Positions 41,271 to 51,700 of a stretch of DNA of 64,000 nt are shown one piece after another. Numbering within the stretch: position 1 is the first letter of the stretch; the number at the start of each line of letters is the position of its first letter. The position numbers and the translations under genes were made by a program. The notes under the pieces were generated by a model, which saw only the letters and a program-made list of their open reading frames with translations, made no database searches and was not told the origin of the DNA. The stretch covers positions 95,696 through 159,695 of the forward strand of contig NZ_BCXB01000011.1 of assembly GCF_001894885.1 (NCBI RefSeq). The letters run 5' to 3'. Source of the DNA: Rhodococcus marinonascens NBRC 14363 (lineage in GTDB: Bacteria; Actinomycetota; Actinomycetes; Mycobacteriales; Mycobacteriaceae).

Positions 41271-41851
41271 TGTCAAGCCGCCGGTCCGTCGCCGCACTAC
41301 TTGCGGCCGCGTCGATCCTCACGGGCTGCGGTGCGGCCCCGGAGACGCCGCAGGCGGTGCCGGCGTCCGATACCGTGCCGCCGTCCCCGACTACTCGGGT
41401 GCCGCGCCAGGTCGATCAGTCGGATCGGCCACTGGTCGCGTTCGATCCGTGCCTCGACATCCCGGATGAGGCACTCGTGGAGGCGGGCTACGACCCGCAG
41501 TCGAAGGATGTAGATGCCGTAGCCGCCGACTATCACACTTTCCTGATCTGTGGATTCAAGACCCCGCAACGGCAGTACGGGCTTAACGTGCTCTCCTCGA
41601 ACATCACCTTCGCCGAAGAGCAGGAGAAGGTCGCGGATTACTCCACCCCGATCGAGCTCGACGGGCGCCGCGCACTGCGCAAAGTAGCATCCACGCTCAG
41701 CTGCGCGGTGAGTATGGAAACCAACTACGGCATCCTGATCGTCTCCCGGATCTTCTTCAGCACTCGGTCAGACCAGAACCCAGAGGTGGAGCGGTGTATC
41801 GGGATCGAGGACACCGCGAGCATCATCGCACGCTATCTACCTGGCGGATAG
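41267..41851 (+). CDS. DUF3558-family lipoprotein
   Basis: 194 residues; signal SSRRSVAALLAAASILTGC, lipidated Cys at about residue 21. A Pro/Thr-rich spacer follows, then the DUF3558 domain (VAFDPCLDIPDEAL, FLICGFKTPQRQYG, LSCAVSMETNYG, RCIGIEDTASIIARYL). GTG or ATG at the overlap with the helical gene. More distant from the tandem pair at 36894 than they are from each other. Confidence 0.75.
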   Translation: MMSSRRSVAALLAAASILTGCGAAPETPQAVPASDTVPPSPTTRVPRQVDQSDRPLVAFDPCLDIPDEALVEAGYDPQSKDVDAVAADYHTFLICGFKTPQRQYGLNVLSSNITFAEEQEKVADYSTPIELDGRRALRKVASTLSCAVSMETNYGILIVSRIFFSTRSDQNPEVERCIGIEDTASIIARYLPGG

Positions 41852-41930
41852 GCATGAGTTGTGGGCGGTCGAGTTGGGCCGATTCCTGCCCCGGCTCAAG
41901 GGCGGGTACGGACCACGTACGATTCCCCAG
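41657..41930 (+). repeat. Direct repeat of about 270 bp, copy 2
   Basis: The 3' end and downstream flank of the intact DUF3558 gene; its partner at 40640-40913 sits on the IS256 junction. The copies are about 1 kb apart in the same orientation, so recombination could delete the helical gene and most of the DUF3558 gene. Confidence 0.75.
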
Positions 41931-41996
41931 CCTAGAACCCCGAGTTCCGCCGTGTCGTACACCCGCGCTGCCAGTAGTTGGTGCGATCATCGCTGC

Positions 41997-42761
41997 ATGC
42001 ATCTGCTCGACGACGGATTCACCCCACCGGAGGCCTGCGTGCAGTGGAGCCGCGCCCGGGCCTACCCGCTGCACGTGCTCGACGACAGTGCCCACGTCGA
42101 CCTCGACTGGTGGAACCACCAGTTGCGCGAGCACAAGCACGAGATCGTGCTGCGCGGACGAGACCTCGACGGCCACGTGGTCGATCGCGGCATCGCCGTC
42201 GTCCAGCGCAACGACCTGCAGATCGGTAGCGAACTGATCGAATCCGATCACGACGCCCTCGGTCTGCTGTTCCTGTGCGCGGCCTGGCGCAGCGCCCACC
42301 GCAGCCGTAGGGCCACGCGTCGACTGCCCGACGTCTTCAACCCGTTCGCGGAGCAGGACCCACTCGCCAAAATCAAGAACGTCCTGAACCGGTGCGCCAA
42401 GGACAAGCGCATTCCCGAGCCGTCTGGCGACGCCTGGTCGGGCTGGCCGGACATGCCCGGCGTCGGGGTGTCGCTGATGACGCTGTTCATGTGGGCGGTC
42501 GGTGTTCGACGGGACGGTGTCCGCGCCCAGCTGATCGACCAGCACGGCGTCTCGACCCTGATCCACGAGGGCTGGCTCGAGGAGCCGTCGGTCAGCGGGT
42601 TCACCCTCCGTCGCTACGACCGCTATCTGCAGCTGCTCAGCGCATGGGCGATGCAGGTGGGCACCGACCCGGAGCTGATCGAGATGTGGTTGGTGCAACG
42701 CTGGAACGCACGTGTGCAGGAGGCCCGCAGCGGCGCGCGTGCCGAGCCCACGCTGTTCTGA
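41997..42761 (+). CDS. Conserved hypothetical protein next to recBCD
   Basis: 254 residues from the ATG at 41997 (MHLLDDGFTPPEACVQWSRA). Mostly helical. DMPGVGVSLMTLFMWAVGVRR resembles a helix-hairpin-helix turn, so a DNA glycosylase-like (OGG fold) relationship is possible but not established from what is visible. No catalytic Lys-Asp pair can be assigned with confidence. Located convergently to recD on the other side of the SIMPL gene; a DNA repair link is speculative. Confidence 0.6.
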   Translation: MHLLDDGFTPPEACVQWSRARAYPLHVLDDSAHVDLDWWNHQLREHKHEIVLRGRDLDGHVVDRGIAVVQRNDLQIGSELIESDHDALGLLFLCAAWRSAHRSRRATRRLPDVFNPFAEQDPLAKIKNVLNRCAKDKRIPEPSGDAWSGWPDMPGVGVSLMTLFMWAVGVRRDGVRAQLIDQHGVSTLIHEGWLEEPSVSGFTLRRYDRYLQLLSAWAMQVGTDPELIEMWLVQRWNARVQEARSGARAEPTLF

Positions 42762-42811
42762 GCCGCCGCGATTCACATCGAGCCGCCGGCGTTCTCGGGG
42801 ACACTGGGCTC

Positions 42812-43504
42812 ATGCCGACCAATCCCGTCACGATCACCGTCACCGGCCACGCCGAACGCGCGTTCGCACCCAATCGTTGCGTGGTCCACCTGAACATCGA
42901 GTTCGACGGCGCCGCCCGCGCGGAGGCCGCCGGCCCCGCAGCGCAGACGGCGACCACACTCACCGAGCTGATCCGCACCCTGGATCGTGAGTCGGCACGC
43001 CCGCTGCGACGGTGGTCACTCGATCAGATCCAGCACTCCCGGTACCGGCCCTACCATCCGGACGGCAAGAAGTTGCCGTGGAACTACCGGTCGACGGCCT
43101 CCGGTTCGGTGACATTTCGCAACCGCGATGCCGTCGCCGCATTCGTCGACGAGGTGTCCACGATCGAGGGCGTCAACGTCACCCACCTGGACTGGAAACT
43201 CACCCGGAAATCGCACGACGAGGCCCTGGCGCGGGTCCGGGACCTCGCGGTCCGCGACGCACTCGCCAAAGCGGCCGGCTACACGAAGGGCCTGGGCTGC
43301 ACCCGAATCGAGGCGGTGGCCCTCGCCGATCCCGGCATGCTGAACCCGGGACAGCGCCCGGACTTCGGCCCGCCGGTCATGCGCGCAATGGCGGTATCAG
43401 CACCAATCGGCGACGCCGAGCGCGCCGACCGACCGCCGATCGAACTGAACCCCGAGCCGGTCCGGGTCCGCGCCGACGTCGAGGCCCGCTTCGAGGCCTT
43501 CTGA
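42812..43504 (+). CDS. SIMPL (DUF541) domain protein
   Basis: 230 residues. The start TITVTGHAERAFAPNRCVVHLNI and the middle FRNRDAVAAFVDEVSTIEGV, then ARVRDLAVRDALAKAAGYTKGLG fit the SIMPL family, named for a mouse signalling protein and common in bacteria. No signal peptide is present, unlike many family members. Role unknown. Converges with recD, stops eight bases apart. Confidence 0.8.
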   Translation: MPTNPVTITVTGHAERAFAPNRCVVHLNIEFDGAARAEAAGPAAQTATTLTELIRTLDRESARPLRRWSLDQIQHSRYRPYHPDGKKLPWNYRSTASGSVTFRNRDAVAAFVDEVSTIEGVNVTHLDWKLTRKSHDEALARVRDLAVRDALAKAAGYTKGLGCTRIEAVALADPGMLNPGQRPDFGPPVMRAMAVSAPIGDAERADRPPIELNPEPVRVRADVEARFEAF

Positions 43505-43512
43505 AGCCGCGG

Positions 43513-45369
43513 TCATCCCCGCCGCAGCCCACTCGCCCGAAGAACTCCCCGCCCGACACCCTCCCGCACAGCCTCCTCGGTCCCGACGATCCGCACGTGC
43601 GTCCGCGCCCGGGTAACGGCGGTATAGAGCAATTCCTTCGTGAGCAGTTGCGACCCCACGCCCGGCAGGATCACCGAGACCACGTCGTACTGACTGCCCT
43701 GGCTGCGGTGGATCGTCATGGCATAGACGGTCTGCACCGACGCCAGGTGGCTCAGGTGCAGCAGGTACGGTTCCTCGCCGCGCGCGAATGCCGCGACGAG
43801 TCCGCCGTCGCCATCCGCGACGACGACACCGGTGTCGCCGTTGTAGATCCGGGTCTCGTGGTCGTTCGCCGTCACCATCAACGGCTGCCCCGGATACCGG
43901 CGGCCCAGGTCCAGTGGATGCCCTGTTGATTCGCCGATCCAGGTCATCGCCTTTCGCGCCCACCACGACGCCCCGAACGGACCCTCTCGGTGCGCGCAGA
44001 GCAGCCGGTGCTTCTCCGACGCCTCCAGCGCACCGGCCGCATCGCCGACAAGAGCCGCCGCCGTCACCTCGGTCGAGGTCGACGCGACATCGACGCGCAA
44101 TCCGTCCAGGTCCTCGATGTCGACGAAGGACACGTCCGGCGCCCCGCTTCGGAGGATCTCGACCGTTCGGTCCCCATCGCCGTCGCGCACCGCGACGGCC
44201 AGCTGCGCTATGGCCCCACCGAACCTGCGTCCGCGGCTGAGTCGAATCACGCCTCCCCGCAACCGATCCCGTTCGAGTGCACTCAGCGCCGCCTCTGCGG
44301 GATCGTCCGACGCGGACAGGTCCGCACCGACGACGCGGGCCAGCACCGTGTTCTCGGCGCTCGAGACGGGGCGGGCCACCAGGTCGGCGAGCACCGCGCC
44401 GGCGGCCACCGACATCAGCTGGTCGGGGTCACCGACGAGGACCAGGCGCGCCTCGGGTCGGACGGCCTCGAGCAGCCGGCACATCATCGTCAGCGAGACC
44501 ATCGACGTCTCGTCCACCACGATCACGTCGTACGGCAGATGGTTGGTCTCGTTGAAGCGGAACCGTGTGGTCCCCCGCCGCCACCCGAGCATCCGGTGCA
44601 GCGTCATCGCCGACAGGTCCGCCCGCAGCCCGACCGCCACGGACTGCTCGCGCACCGATTCCTGCAATCGCGCGGCCGCCTTGCCGGTCGGCGCGGCCAG
44701 ACCGATCCGCAGCCCCGGATGCTGGCGCTCGAGCAACGCGAGCACCCGCGCGACGGTGTGGGTCTTGCCGGTGCCGGGGCCGCCGGCGATCACCGACGTC
44801 CAATGGGTGGCCGCGACAGCCGCCGCGATCCGCTGCCGGTCCGGCGTATCCGACGGCCGGGAAGAATCCTGGTCATCACGGAACAAGTCGCCCAGCCCGG
44901 CGCGCAGCAGGTCCTCGTCGACGGCGGGGTGGCCTTTTGCGCGTTCGTCGAGGATCCGGCGCACGGTCTGCTCCTGCCGGTAGTACCGGTCCAGATACAA
45001 GAGCTGGTCATCCCCGGACTCGACCAACCGCAGCGGGCGCAGCGGTCCCGCGCCGCCGCCGACCACCAGCGGGCTCGATCGCAGGACTTCGGCGACCACA
45101 GCATCGTCAGGCCAAGGCAGCGCGGCGGGATCGATCTCGAACTTCTCGTCGACCGTCACCTCACGAATGCGGCGCAGGTCCAGGCACACCGACCCCGACC
45201 GCACGGCCCGCACCGCGAGCGCGGTCGCCAGATGGACCGGCTCGCGGGTCTCCCCGCCGAGGGCGGCGAGCCGCAGCGCGACATGCACGTCGGCCGCCTC
45301 GAGCACCCCGGCTTCGTTGAACTCGCGCAGCACACCCTTTCCGCGCTGCGCGACCCGTGCCTCCGTCAT
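43513..45369 (-). CDS. recD: RecBCD exonuclease alpha subunit RecD
   Basis: 5'-3' helicase subunit of the RecBCD double-strand-break complex. Walker A GGPGTGKTHTVARVLALL is near residue 195, motif II VIVDETSMVSL near 295 and the C-terminal VYAMTIHRSQGSQYDVV with YTAVTRAR. 618 residues. The ATG overlaps the recB stop by four bases; last gene of the recC-recB-recD operon. Confidence 0.96.
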   Translation of the reverse strand: MTEARVAQRGKGVLREFNEAGVLEAADVHVALRLAALGGETREPVHLATALAVRAVRSGSVCLDLRRIREVTVDEKFEIDPAALPWPDDAVVAEVLRSSPLVVGGGAGPLRPLRLVESGDDQLLYLDRYYRQEQTVRRILDERAKGHPAVDEDLLRAGLGDLFRDDQDSSRPSDTPDRQRIAAAVAATHWTSVIAGGPGTGKTHTVARVLALLERQHPGLRIGLAAPTGKAAARLQESVREQSVAVGLRADLSAMTLHRMLGWRRGTTRFRFNETNHLPYDVIVVDETSMVSLTMMCRLLEAVRPEARLVLVGDPDQLMSVAAGAVLADLVARPVSSAENTVLARVVGADLSASDDPAEAALSALERDRLRGGVIRLSRGRRFGGAIAQLAVAVRDGDGDRTVEILRSGAPDVSFVDIEDLDGLRVDVASTSTEVTAAALVGDAAGALEASEKHRLLCAHREGPFGASWWARKAMTWIGESTGHPLDLGRRYPGQPLMVTANDHETRIYNGDTGVVVADGDGGLVAAFARGEEPYLLHLSHLASVQTVYAMTIHRSQGSQYDVVSVILPGVGSQLLTKELLYTAVTRARTHVRIVGTEEAVREGVGRGVLRASGLRRG

Positions 45370-48300
45370 GTGCCCACCCCGTCTTCGTCGCTCGACGCCG
45401 CCAGCAGATCCGACATCTCCACCACCAGCGCTGCGGGCGGATCCCAGTCGAACACACCGGCGCCGTCAGGGGTTTCGGGTCCGACCATGCCCCGCACGAA
45501 CAGGTACTGCACCCCACCGAGGTGCGTCGCCGGGTCATAGCCCGGTAACCGCCAGCGAAGATACCGGTGCAGCGCAACGGCATACAGCAGCGCCTGCAGA
45601 GGATAGTGGGAGCGCATCATCTCCGCGGCCATCGCGCGGCGGTTGAAGTCGGCGGTGGTCAGCTCGCCGGGCGCGAGCCGGTTGGTCTTGTAGTCGACGA
45701 TCACGAACTGCGGGCCGTCAGGTCCGGGACGACGCAGCACCGCGTCGATGCTCCCGGTCAGATAACCGCACAACGGTGTCCCCCCCAGGGTCGCGAGTCT
45801 GTCCGCGTACGACGCGAGGACGTCCTCTGCTGGGAGATGCTTGCGCAGCAGCTCGACGATCCGGTGCAGCGTCACGGTGAGCACCGCCGGATCGTCGCCG
45901 CCGGCGAGCGGAAGCTCGAAGTCCATTTCCGGCAAGCGGTCTCGCGGGTTGATGTCAGCGAGCGCGCCGCCCCCAGCGAGCGGGGTCCGCAGCACCGGCA
46001 GCAACGCGGCCGCCAACGCCGCCGGATCCACCTGCGACATCCGCGCTGCGACCGACTCACGGCAGTGCCGCTCCAGCTCTACCTCGAGATCCTCGGCGGC
46101 GGTGTCGACATGTTCGAGGATCTCGTGGACAAGGGTGCCGAACACCGCTCCGTACGGCATTTCGTTCATGGTCGACGGAATACCGTCCGAGGCCGCCAGG
46201 GTGATCAGCGCCGGCTCCTCCGGTTCATCGTCCTTCCCCGGATCCTCCGCCTCACTCACTGCGCCCGGATGCTCGTGCGCCGATGCGGTGAGCGCCGTGT
46301 ACGACGTGCGCCGCCACCCGGCGTCGAGGTTCCGGCCGAACACGGCCGCCTCGAGTCCGCCGGTTTCCTCCTGCGACGGCGTCCACGACAGCTCTGGGAT
46401 CGGGTCGGCGCCGACACCCTCGACGCTGATCGAAACGGGCGCCGTCTCGGCCCACCTCATCAGGTACTGCGCGACATCGGGGTCCTCCGGCACACCCGTC
46501 TTCGGCGGGACTTCGGCCTCACCGTAACTGCGCCCGAACAGGATCCGGTGCAGCGGGCCTTCGCTCGTGCCGTAAGCGGGCGCCCACCACAGCACCAGCT
46601 GGCACTGGGCCCGCGTCAACGCGACATACAGCAGCCGCAGGTCCTCGCCCGCCGCCTCGGCGTTGCGGCGATCCCGGCGGTCGCGGTAGCCGTCGCTACC
46701 TTCGCCGCCGATATCGAGGATGCGTCGGCCGTCCTCGTCGTGCAGCAGCAACCGGTTCGGGTCGGCGAAACGACCGGTACCCCACGCGAACGGCACGTAG
46801 ACGATGGGGTACTCGAGGCCCTTGCTCGCATGCACGGTCGCCAACTGGATGGCGGCGGAGTCGCTGTCGAGGCGTCGGCTGCGGTCGCCTCCACCGGACT
46901 TGGGGTCCTTGATCAGGTCGGTGAGCCAGCCGGTGAGCGCGGTGAGACCGAGGGATTCGTCCACTGCGACGGCACCGAGGAGCTCCGCGAGGTGACGTAG
47001 GTCGGTGAGCATGCGCTCACCGAAGGCGACCGCGAGCAGGCGTTCCTCTAGCTCGGTGTCCACGGCGAGTCGTTCGAACAGCGCCGCGAAACCGACCTGC
47101 GCGAACAACGCGGACAGGTCTCGCAGCCGGCCGCCCACCGTCGCGACCAGGTCGTCGCTGCAGGCGTCGATTCGCTCCGCGGTCCACCCGAACAGCGGGG
47201 TGAGAGCGGCCAAGCGCACCCGGTCGGGTCGATGGGGCTGTTCGAGCGCCTGCAGCACCCGCAGCCAGTGCCGCGCGGCCGGCGTCTCGAACACGCTGCT
47301 GCCGCCGGCCAGCACCGACGGCACACCGGCGCGGTCGAGGGCCTCCCTGGCCAACGCGATCTGCGCGTTGGTGCCCGCCAGGATCGCGATGTCCCCTGGT
47401 TCGACGCCGCGACGGGTGCCGCCCAGCTCGAGCATCGCGCCGCTCTCAAGCAGCCTCACGATGTCGGCGGCCACGTCATCGGCGACGCGCGACCGCAGCG
47501 GACCGATTGCGGGGAAGCCGGAGTTGTTCAGCCGTCCCGCCCCGGCTCGCGACAGGTATCGCACCCGCAGGGGCGGCGCACCATGCAACCGCGATCCAGG
47601 CTTGGCTGCATCGACGGCGTGCACGACGATGTCCCGATGCCCGAGCGCGGCACCCCCGTGTAGATAGTGCAGCGCTCCAACGAGATCGGCATCGCTACGC
47701 CAGTTGCACATGAGCTCCTGGCGCCGGTCGGCAGCGTCCACCGCGTCGAGGTAGCTGAGCACCTCGGCGCCGCGGAACGCGTAGATGGCCTGCTTGGGAT
47801 CGCCGACGAGGACGAGCGCGGAGTGGCCGTGGAACGCCGCTCGCAAGATTCCCCACTGCTGCGGGTCGGTGTCCTGGAACTCGTCGACGAGCACGACACG
47901 GTAGCGCTCCCGCACCCGGCGGCACGCCGCTTCCCCGTGTTCGGGGTCGGTGAGCACGCCGTGCAGCAGCGCCGGTAAGTCGTCGAAGTCGCGGATTCCC
48001 GTGAGCCGCTTGCGGCGCTGCGTCTCCTCCCGCACCGCACGTGCGAAGGCAACGGCGCCTCCGGCCCGGCCGCCGGGTTCGTCCTCTGGTGCGAGGACGG
48101 CCTGCGGATCGAAGATCGCGGCCCGGGCCGCGGCACGGGCGTCGCCGGGTCGCAGCGTGCGCGTATCGGAGCGCGCGAAGTGCCGGACGTACAGATCGGC
48201 GATCACGTCCTCGACGAGGGCGCCGGCTTCCTCCACGAGTACCGCGTCGGGGTCCCGTTCACCGGCGATACCGAGACCGTCGAGCATGCGCTGGCAGAAG

Positions 48301-48710
48301 CTGTGCGTGGTGACGATGGTGCCGGCGTCGAAGTCCGACAGCGCCTGCATCAGCCGTCGGCGCCGTGCCGCAACTTCGGCGTCGTCGGTGTTCGCCAGGT
48401 GCGCCACGAGCTCGTCGGTACTCGCGCGGGCCGAAATTGGATCCACCAATCCCGCTGCCGCCGTGGTGAATCGCTCGCGAGTCCGCTCCCGGAGCTCCTT
48501 CGTCGCCGCCCGGCTGAACGTCACGAGCAGCAACTGGGACAGGTCGATGCCCTGCTCGGCGACGAAGCGTGCCGCCAGGCCGACGATCGCGTACGTCTTG
48601 CCGGTGCCGGCGCTCGCCTCGAGGACGGTGGTCCCCGTCGAGAGCGGGGCGAACAGGTCGAAGGCGGTGTCGGGCATCGACACGGTCTCCGTGGTCGTTC
48701 CGGTGGTCAC
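45366..48710 (-). CDS. recB: RecBCD nuclease/helicase RecB
   Basis: UvrD-like helicase plus C-terminal nuclease. EASAGTGKTYAIVGL is Walker A near residue 28, DEFQDTDPQQWGILR motif II near 300 and VDYKTN the nuclease motif near 1045. About 1,114 residues from the GTG at 48710, which overlaps the recC stop by four bases; a longer reading to 48749 is not needed. Confidence 0.96.
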   Translation of the reverse strand: MTTGTTTETVSMPDTAFDLFAPLSTGTTVLEASAGTGKTYAIVGLAARFVAEQGIDLSQLLLVTFSRAATKELRERTRERFTTAAAGLVDPISARASTDELVAHLANTDDAEVAARRRRLMQALSDFDAGTIVTTHSFCQRMLDGLGIAGERDPDAVLVEEAGALVEDVIADLYVRHFARSDTRTLRPGDARAAARAAIFDPQAVLAPEDEPGGRAGGAVAFARAVREETQRRKRLTGIRDFDDLPALLHGVLTDPEHGEAACRRVRERYRVVLVDEFQDTDPQQWGILRAAFHGHSALVLVGDPKQAIYAFRGAEVLSYLDAVDAADRRQELMCNWRSDADLVGALHYLHGGAALGHRDIVVHAVDAAKPGSRLHGAPPLRVRYLSRAGAGRLNNSGFPAIGPLRSRVADDVAADIVRLLESGAMLELGGTRRGVEPGDIAILAGTNAQIALAREALDRAGVPSVLAGGSSVFETPAARHWLRVLQALEQPHRPDRVRLAALTPLFGWTAERIDACSDDLVATVGGRLRDLSALFAQVGFAALFERLAVDTELEERLLAVAFGERMLTDLRHLAELLGAVAVDESLGLTALTGWLTDLIKDPKSGGGDRSRRLDSDSAAIQLATVHASKGLEYPIVYVPFAWGTGRFADPNRLLLHDEDGRRILDIGGEGSDGYRDRRDRRNAEAAGEDLRLLYVALTRAQCQLVLWWAPAYGTSEGPLHRILFGRSYGEAEVPPKTGVPEDPDVAQYLMRWAETAPVSISVEGVGADPIPELSWTPSQEETGGLEAAVFGRNLDAGWRRTSYTALTASAHEHPGAVSEAEDPGKDDEPEEPALITLAASDGIPSTMNEMPYGAVFGTLVHEILEHVDTAAEDLEVELERHCRESVAARMSQVDPAALAAALLPVLRTPLAGGGALADINPRDRLPEMDFELPLAGGDDPAVLTVTLHRIVELLRKHLPAEDVLASYADRLATLGGTPLCGYLTGSIDAVLRRPGPDGPQFVIVDYKTNRLAPGELTTADFNRRAMAAEMMRSHYPLQALLYAVALHRYLRWRLPGYDPATHLGGVQYLFVRGMVGPETPDGAGVFDWDPPAALVVEMSDLLAASSDEDGVGT

Positions 48711-51700
48711 GGCTCCCCCAGCGTCTCGGCCGCCAGCAGCGGACCCCACAGCACAGCGGCCTCCGTGCCGAAACAGGTGGGCTCGTAGGCCCCGGGCGGG
48801 GCAGCTTCGGCGGTGAGAACCGCCAGACTCGCCCCGGCACCGTGTACATACTCGACGTGGCGATCCTTGGCGTCGCCGAAGTCACCATTCCACTCCCTGT
48901 CGGCGGCAACCATCGCAAGTTCGATGGACCGACCCCGGAACCGCTGGTCCGCGTACGCGGCCGACGCGCCGGGCGCCACCGGTAGTGGGGACCGGAGACC
49001 GCGATCACGCATGTCGACGAGGCGTCGCAGGATCTCGGCCGCATTCTCGGGCGCGACCAGGGTCGAGCGCGCGACCGGCGACCGCCCTTTGCCTCGTGCG
49101 GTGGTCACCGCGGTTGGGTTCGCGAATCGTCCGTTAGCGGCGACCGCGAGCAGGCGCACCCAGGCACCTACCCGGTGCTTCGGCTTCAAACGCGAGAACT
49201 CGGTCCGCACGATGACGTCGGCGTGAACCCCGTCGACCGTGCCGACAAGTCGGCGACTACCGCCGAGGTCGACGTCGATGTCGACCGTCTCCGAGCGCCC
49301 GGCGTGTTCGGGTGCGGCAGCACGCACGAGTGATTCGACGGTCGACTCGATGTCGATGAACGCCTTCTCGCCGAGTTTCGCCGGCGGCAGGGTGCCGCGG
49401 CGCCACTCGGCCGCGCGGAACGCCGCCGGGTCGGTACCGGCGAGACGGGCCGCGAGCATGCGGTCGCCGATTCCCCACCGAGCGAGGTTGTCGAGCTCGA
49501 GGTCCAGCGTGTCGGCGACATCCTCATCCATGTCGGGCACGCGGAACCCGAGGCGCTGCCGCAGAAACCCCTGGATCGGATGTTCGAGGAAGGCGATGAG
49601 GCCGGCGAGATCGACATCGCCGGGTTCGACGGCCGACAACTGCTCGACCAAGAACGCCGGCTCGGCTGTCGACGGCCGCTGCGCGGCGCGGGCACCGGCG
49701 AGCGCCGCGCGGTCGAAGCTGAAGGGCTTCATCGGGTCGAAGTTGCGGGGATCGAAGGGCTGCAACGGATGTCGAACGCATGGGTCGGCCCCGGCCATCA
49801 CCGCGAGGACATCGCGTAGTTCGCTTAGCGGCACCGCGGGCGGCCGCGAAGTGCCGTTCACCGGGTCGGCACCGGTATAGAACAGCAGCAGCCGTTCGGT
49901 CGCAGACATGATGGCGTCGAGCAGCAGCTGCCGGTCCTCGCTGCGGGGATCACGTTCCCCGAGTAGCGAATCACGGGCAAGCACGTCATCGCCGTCGATG
50001 TTGGTGCCGCGGGGGAAGACGTCGTCGTCGAGCCCGAGCAGCACCACCACCCGGTGCGGGACCGAGCGCATCGGGACCATCGTGCACACGGTGAGTTCAC
50101 CGGTCCGGAAGTTGGCGCGGGTGGGACGCCCGGCCAGCCGCGACCGCAGCATCGCGCGCACATCGGCGAGCCGCAGCTCGGACTCGCCAGCATGTTCGAC
50201 GGCTGCGGCGAGCTCCCGGCGGGCCTGGCCCAGTTGCCAGGCGTCGATCTCGGCGACGTCGACGAGCAGGTCGATCGCACGCGCGAGCGCAGCCGACCAC
50301 TGCGCCGCCGACTGCGTCCCGGTGAGACCGCGCAGCGAGACGTCGAGGCGGTCCACGTACTCGGCGAGTCGGCCGGTGAGGTCGATGTCATTGCTCTCGA
50401 CGTCGTCGAGCGGCAGCGCCAGCGCCAGCCATTCACCGTCAGCGTCGTCGGCTGCGGCCCCGAGTAGGACGCGGTCGAGTGCCGCCTTGACGGTGTTCTG
50501 CTCGAAGTCTCCGAGACCGAACGCACCGCGCTCACGCCGGCCGATGCCCCAGCGCGCGCCTGCCGACGTGGTCCACTCCCGAATGCGTTCGAGGGCGTCG
50601 TCGTCGAACCGGAAACGGCGGCGGACCGGGCCGGTCGCCGCGAGATCGAACACCTGGCCGACGGTCACGCGCGAGTCGGCGAGGTCCAGCAGCGTCGACA
50701 CCACCCCGAGTACCGGATTGGTCTGGTGCAGTGCTCGATCCGCCAACCGCACGCGAAGCTTGTGTCCGGGGTGGTCGCGCGGCCCCTGGACGCCCTGCCC
50801 GAACGCGGCCCGCACCAGCGGCGCGTACGTCTCGACGTCAGGGCACATGACCACGACATCGCGGGGCTCGAGCGTCGAATCGTCCTGGAACAGGCGCAGT
50901 AGCCGCTCGCGCAGCGCCTCGACCTGCCTGGCGGGTCCGTGGCACGCGTGGATCTCGACGGTGTCGTCGAACTCGCACTCGATCGACGGGGCGTGGTCGG
51001 CGGCGATATCCGACTGCAGCCGCCCCAACAGTGTCGACGGCCGCGACGGTCCCGGATGGTGCACATCGACCATCTCGACAGCCGCAAGTCGTGACTGCAG
51101 TTCACGCACGTCACGGGCAAGGCTGGCAAGCAGCGGATGCGCGACGTCGAGGGCCCGCAGGTCGTCGGCGCGGCGGCGCGGCGGGGTGGTGTCGGCGAGC
51201 GCACCCCACATCTCAATGCTCGGATGCGGAATCCACAGGTGCACATCACGATTGGCGCCGACCGCCGACAGTACCTCGATCTGGTCGGTTCCCAGCCGGG
51301 TGGGGCCGAAGAGCGACAGCCGCTCGGGCAGGTCGAGCAACCCCGGTTCCGCCCGCAACCGGGCGCAGGCGTCTGCGAGACGTTCCGCAGGGCTCGGGCT
51401 GTCGACCCGTTCCCGCAACCGGCGCCACAGCTGCGCCTGCCACCCCAGATCTCCGTCGAGCGGTTCGGCGCCGTCGGTGTCGCGTCCGCCGGCCCAGTCC
51501 ACGAGCATCGCGGGCCGCTGCGAGGCGTACGAGCGGAACAGTTCAGCCAAGTGCGCCGCGGTGGCGTAGCGACGGCCGACGCGGTGGTCGTCGGCCCCGT
51601 GCCCGAGATGACGGGCCAGCACCGAACACCACGGCTCGTCGACGGAGTCGTCGATGACCTCCAGCAGAGTCCACAGCATCCGCGACGGGTGCCAGGGATC

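Noticed and set aside
49908..51569. Long open frame on the plus strand opposite recC
   Set aside because: A Ser/Arg-rich shadow of recC in high-GC DNA, with no motif or ribosome site; recC is well supported.
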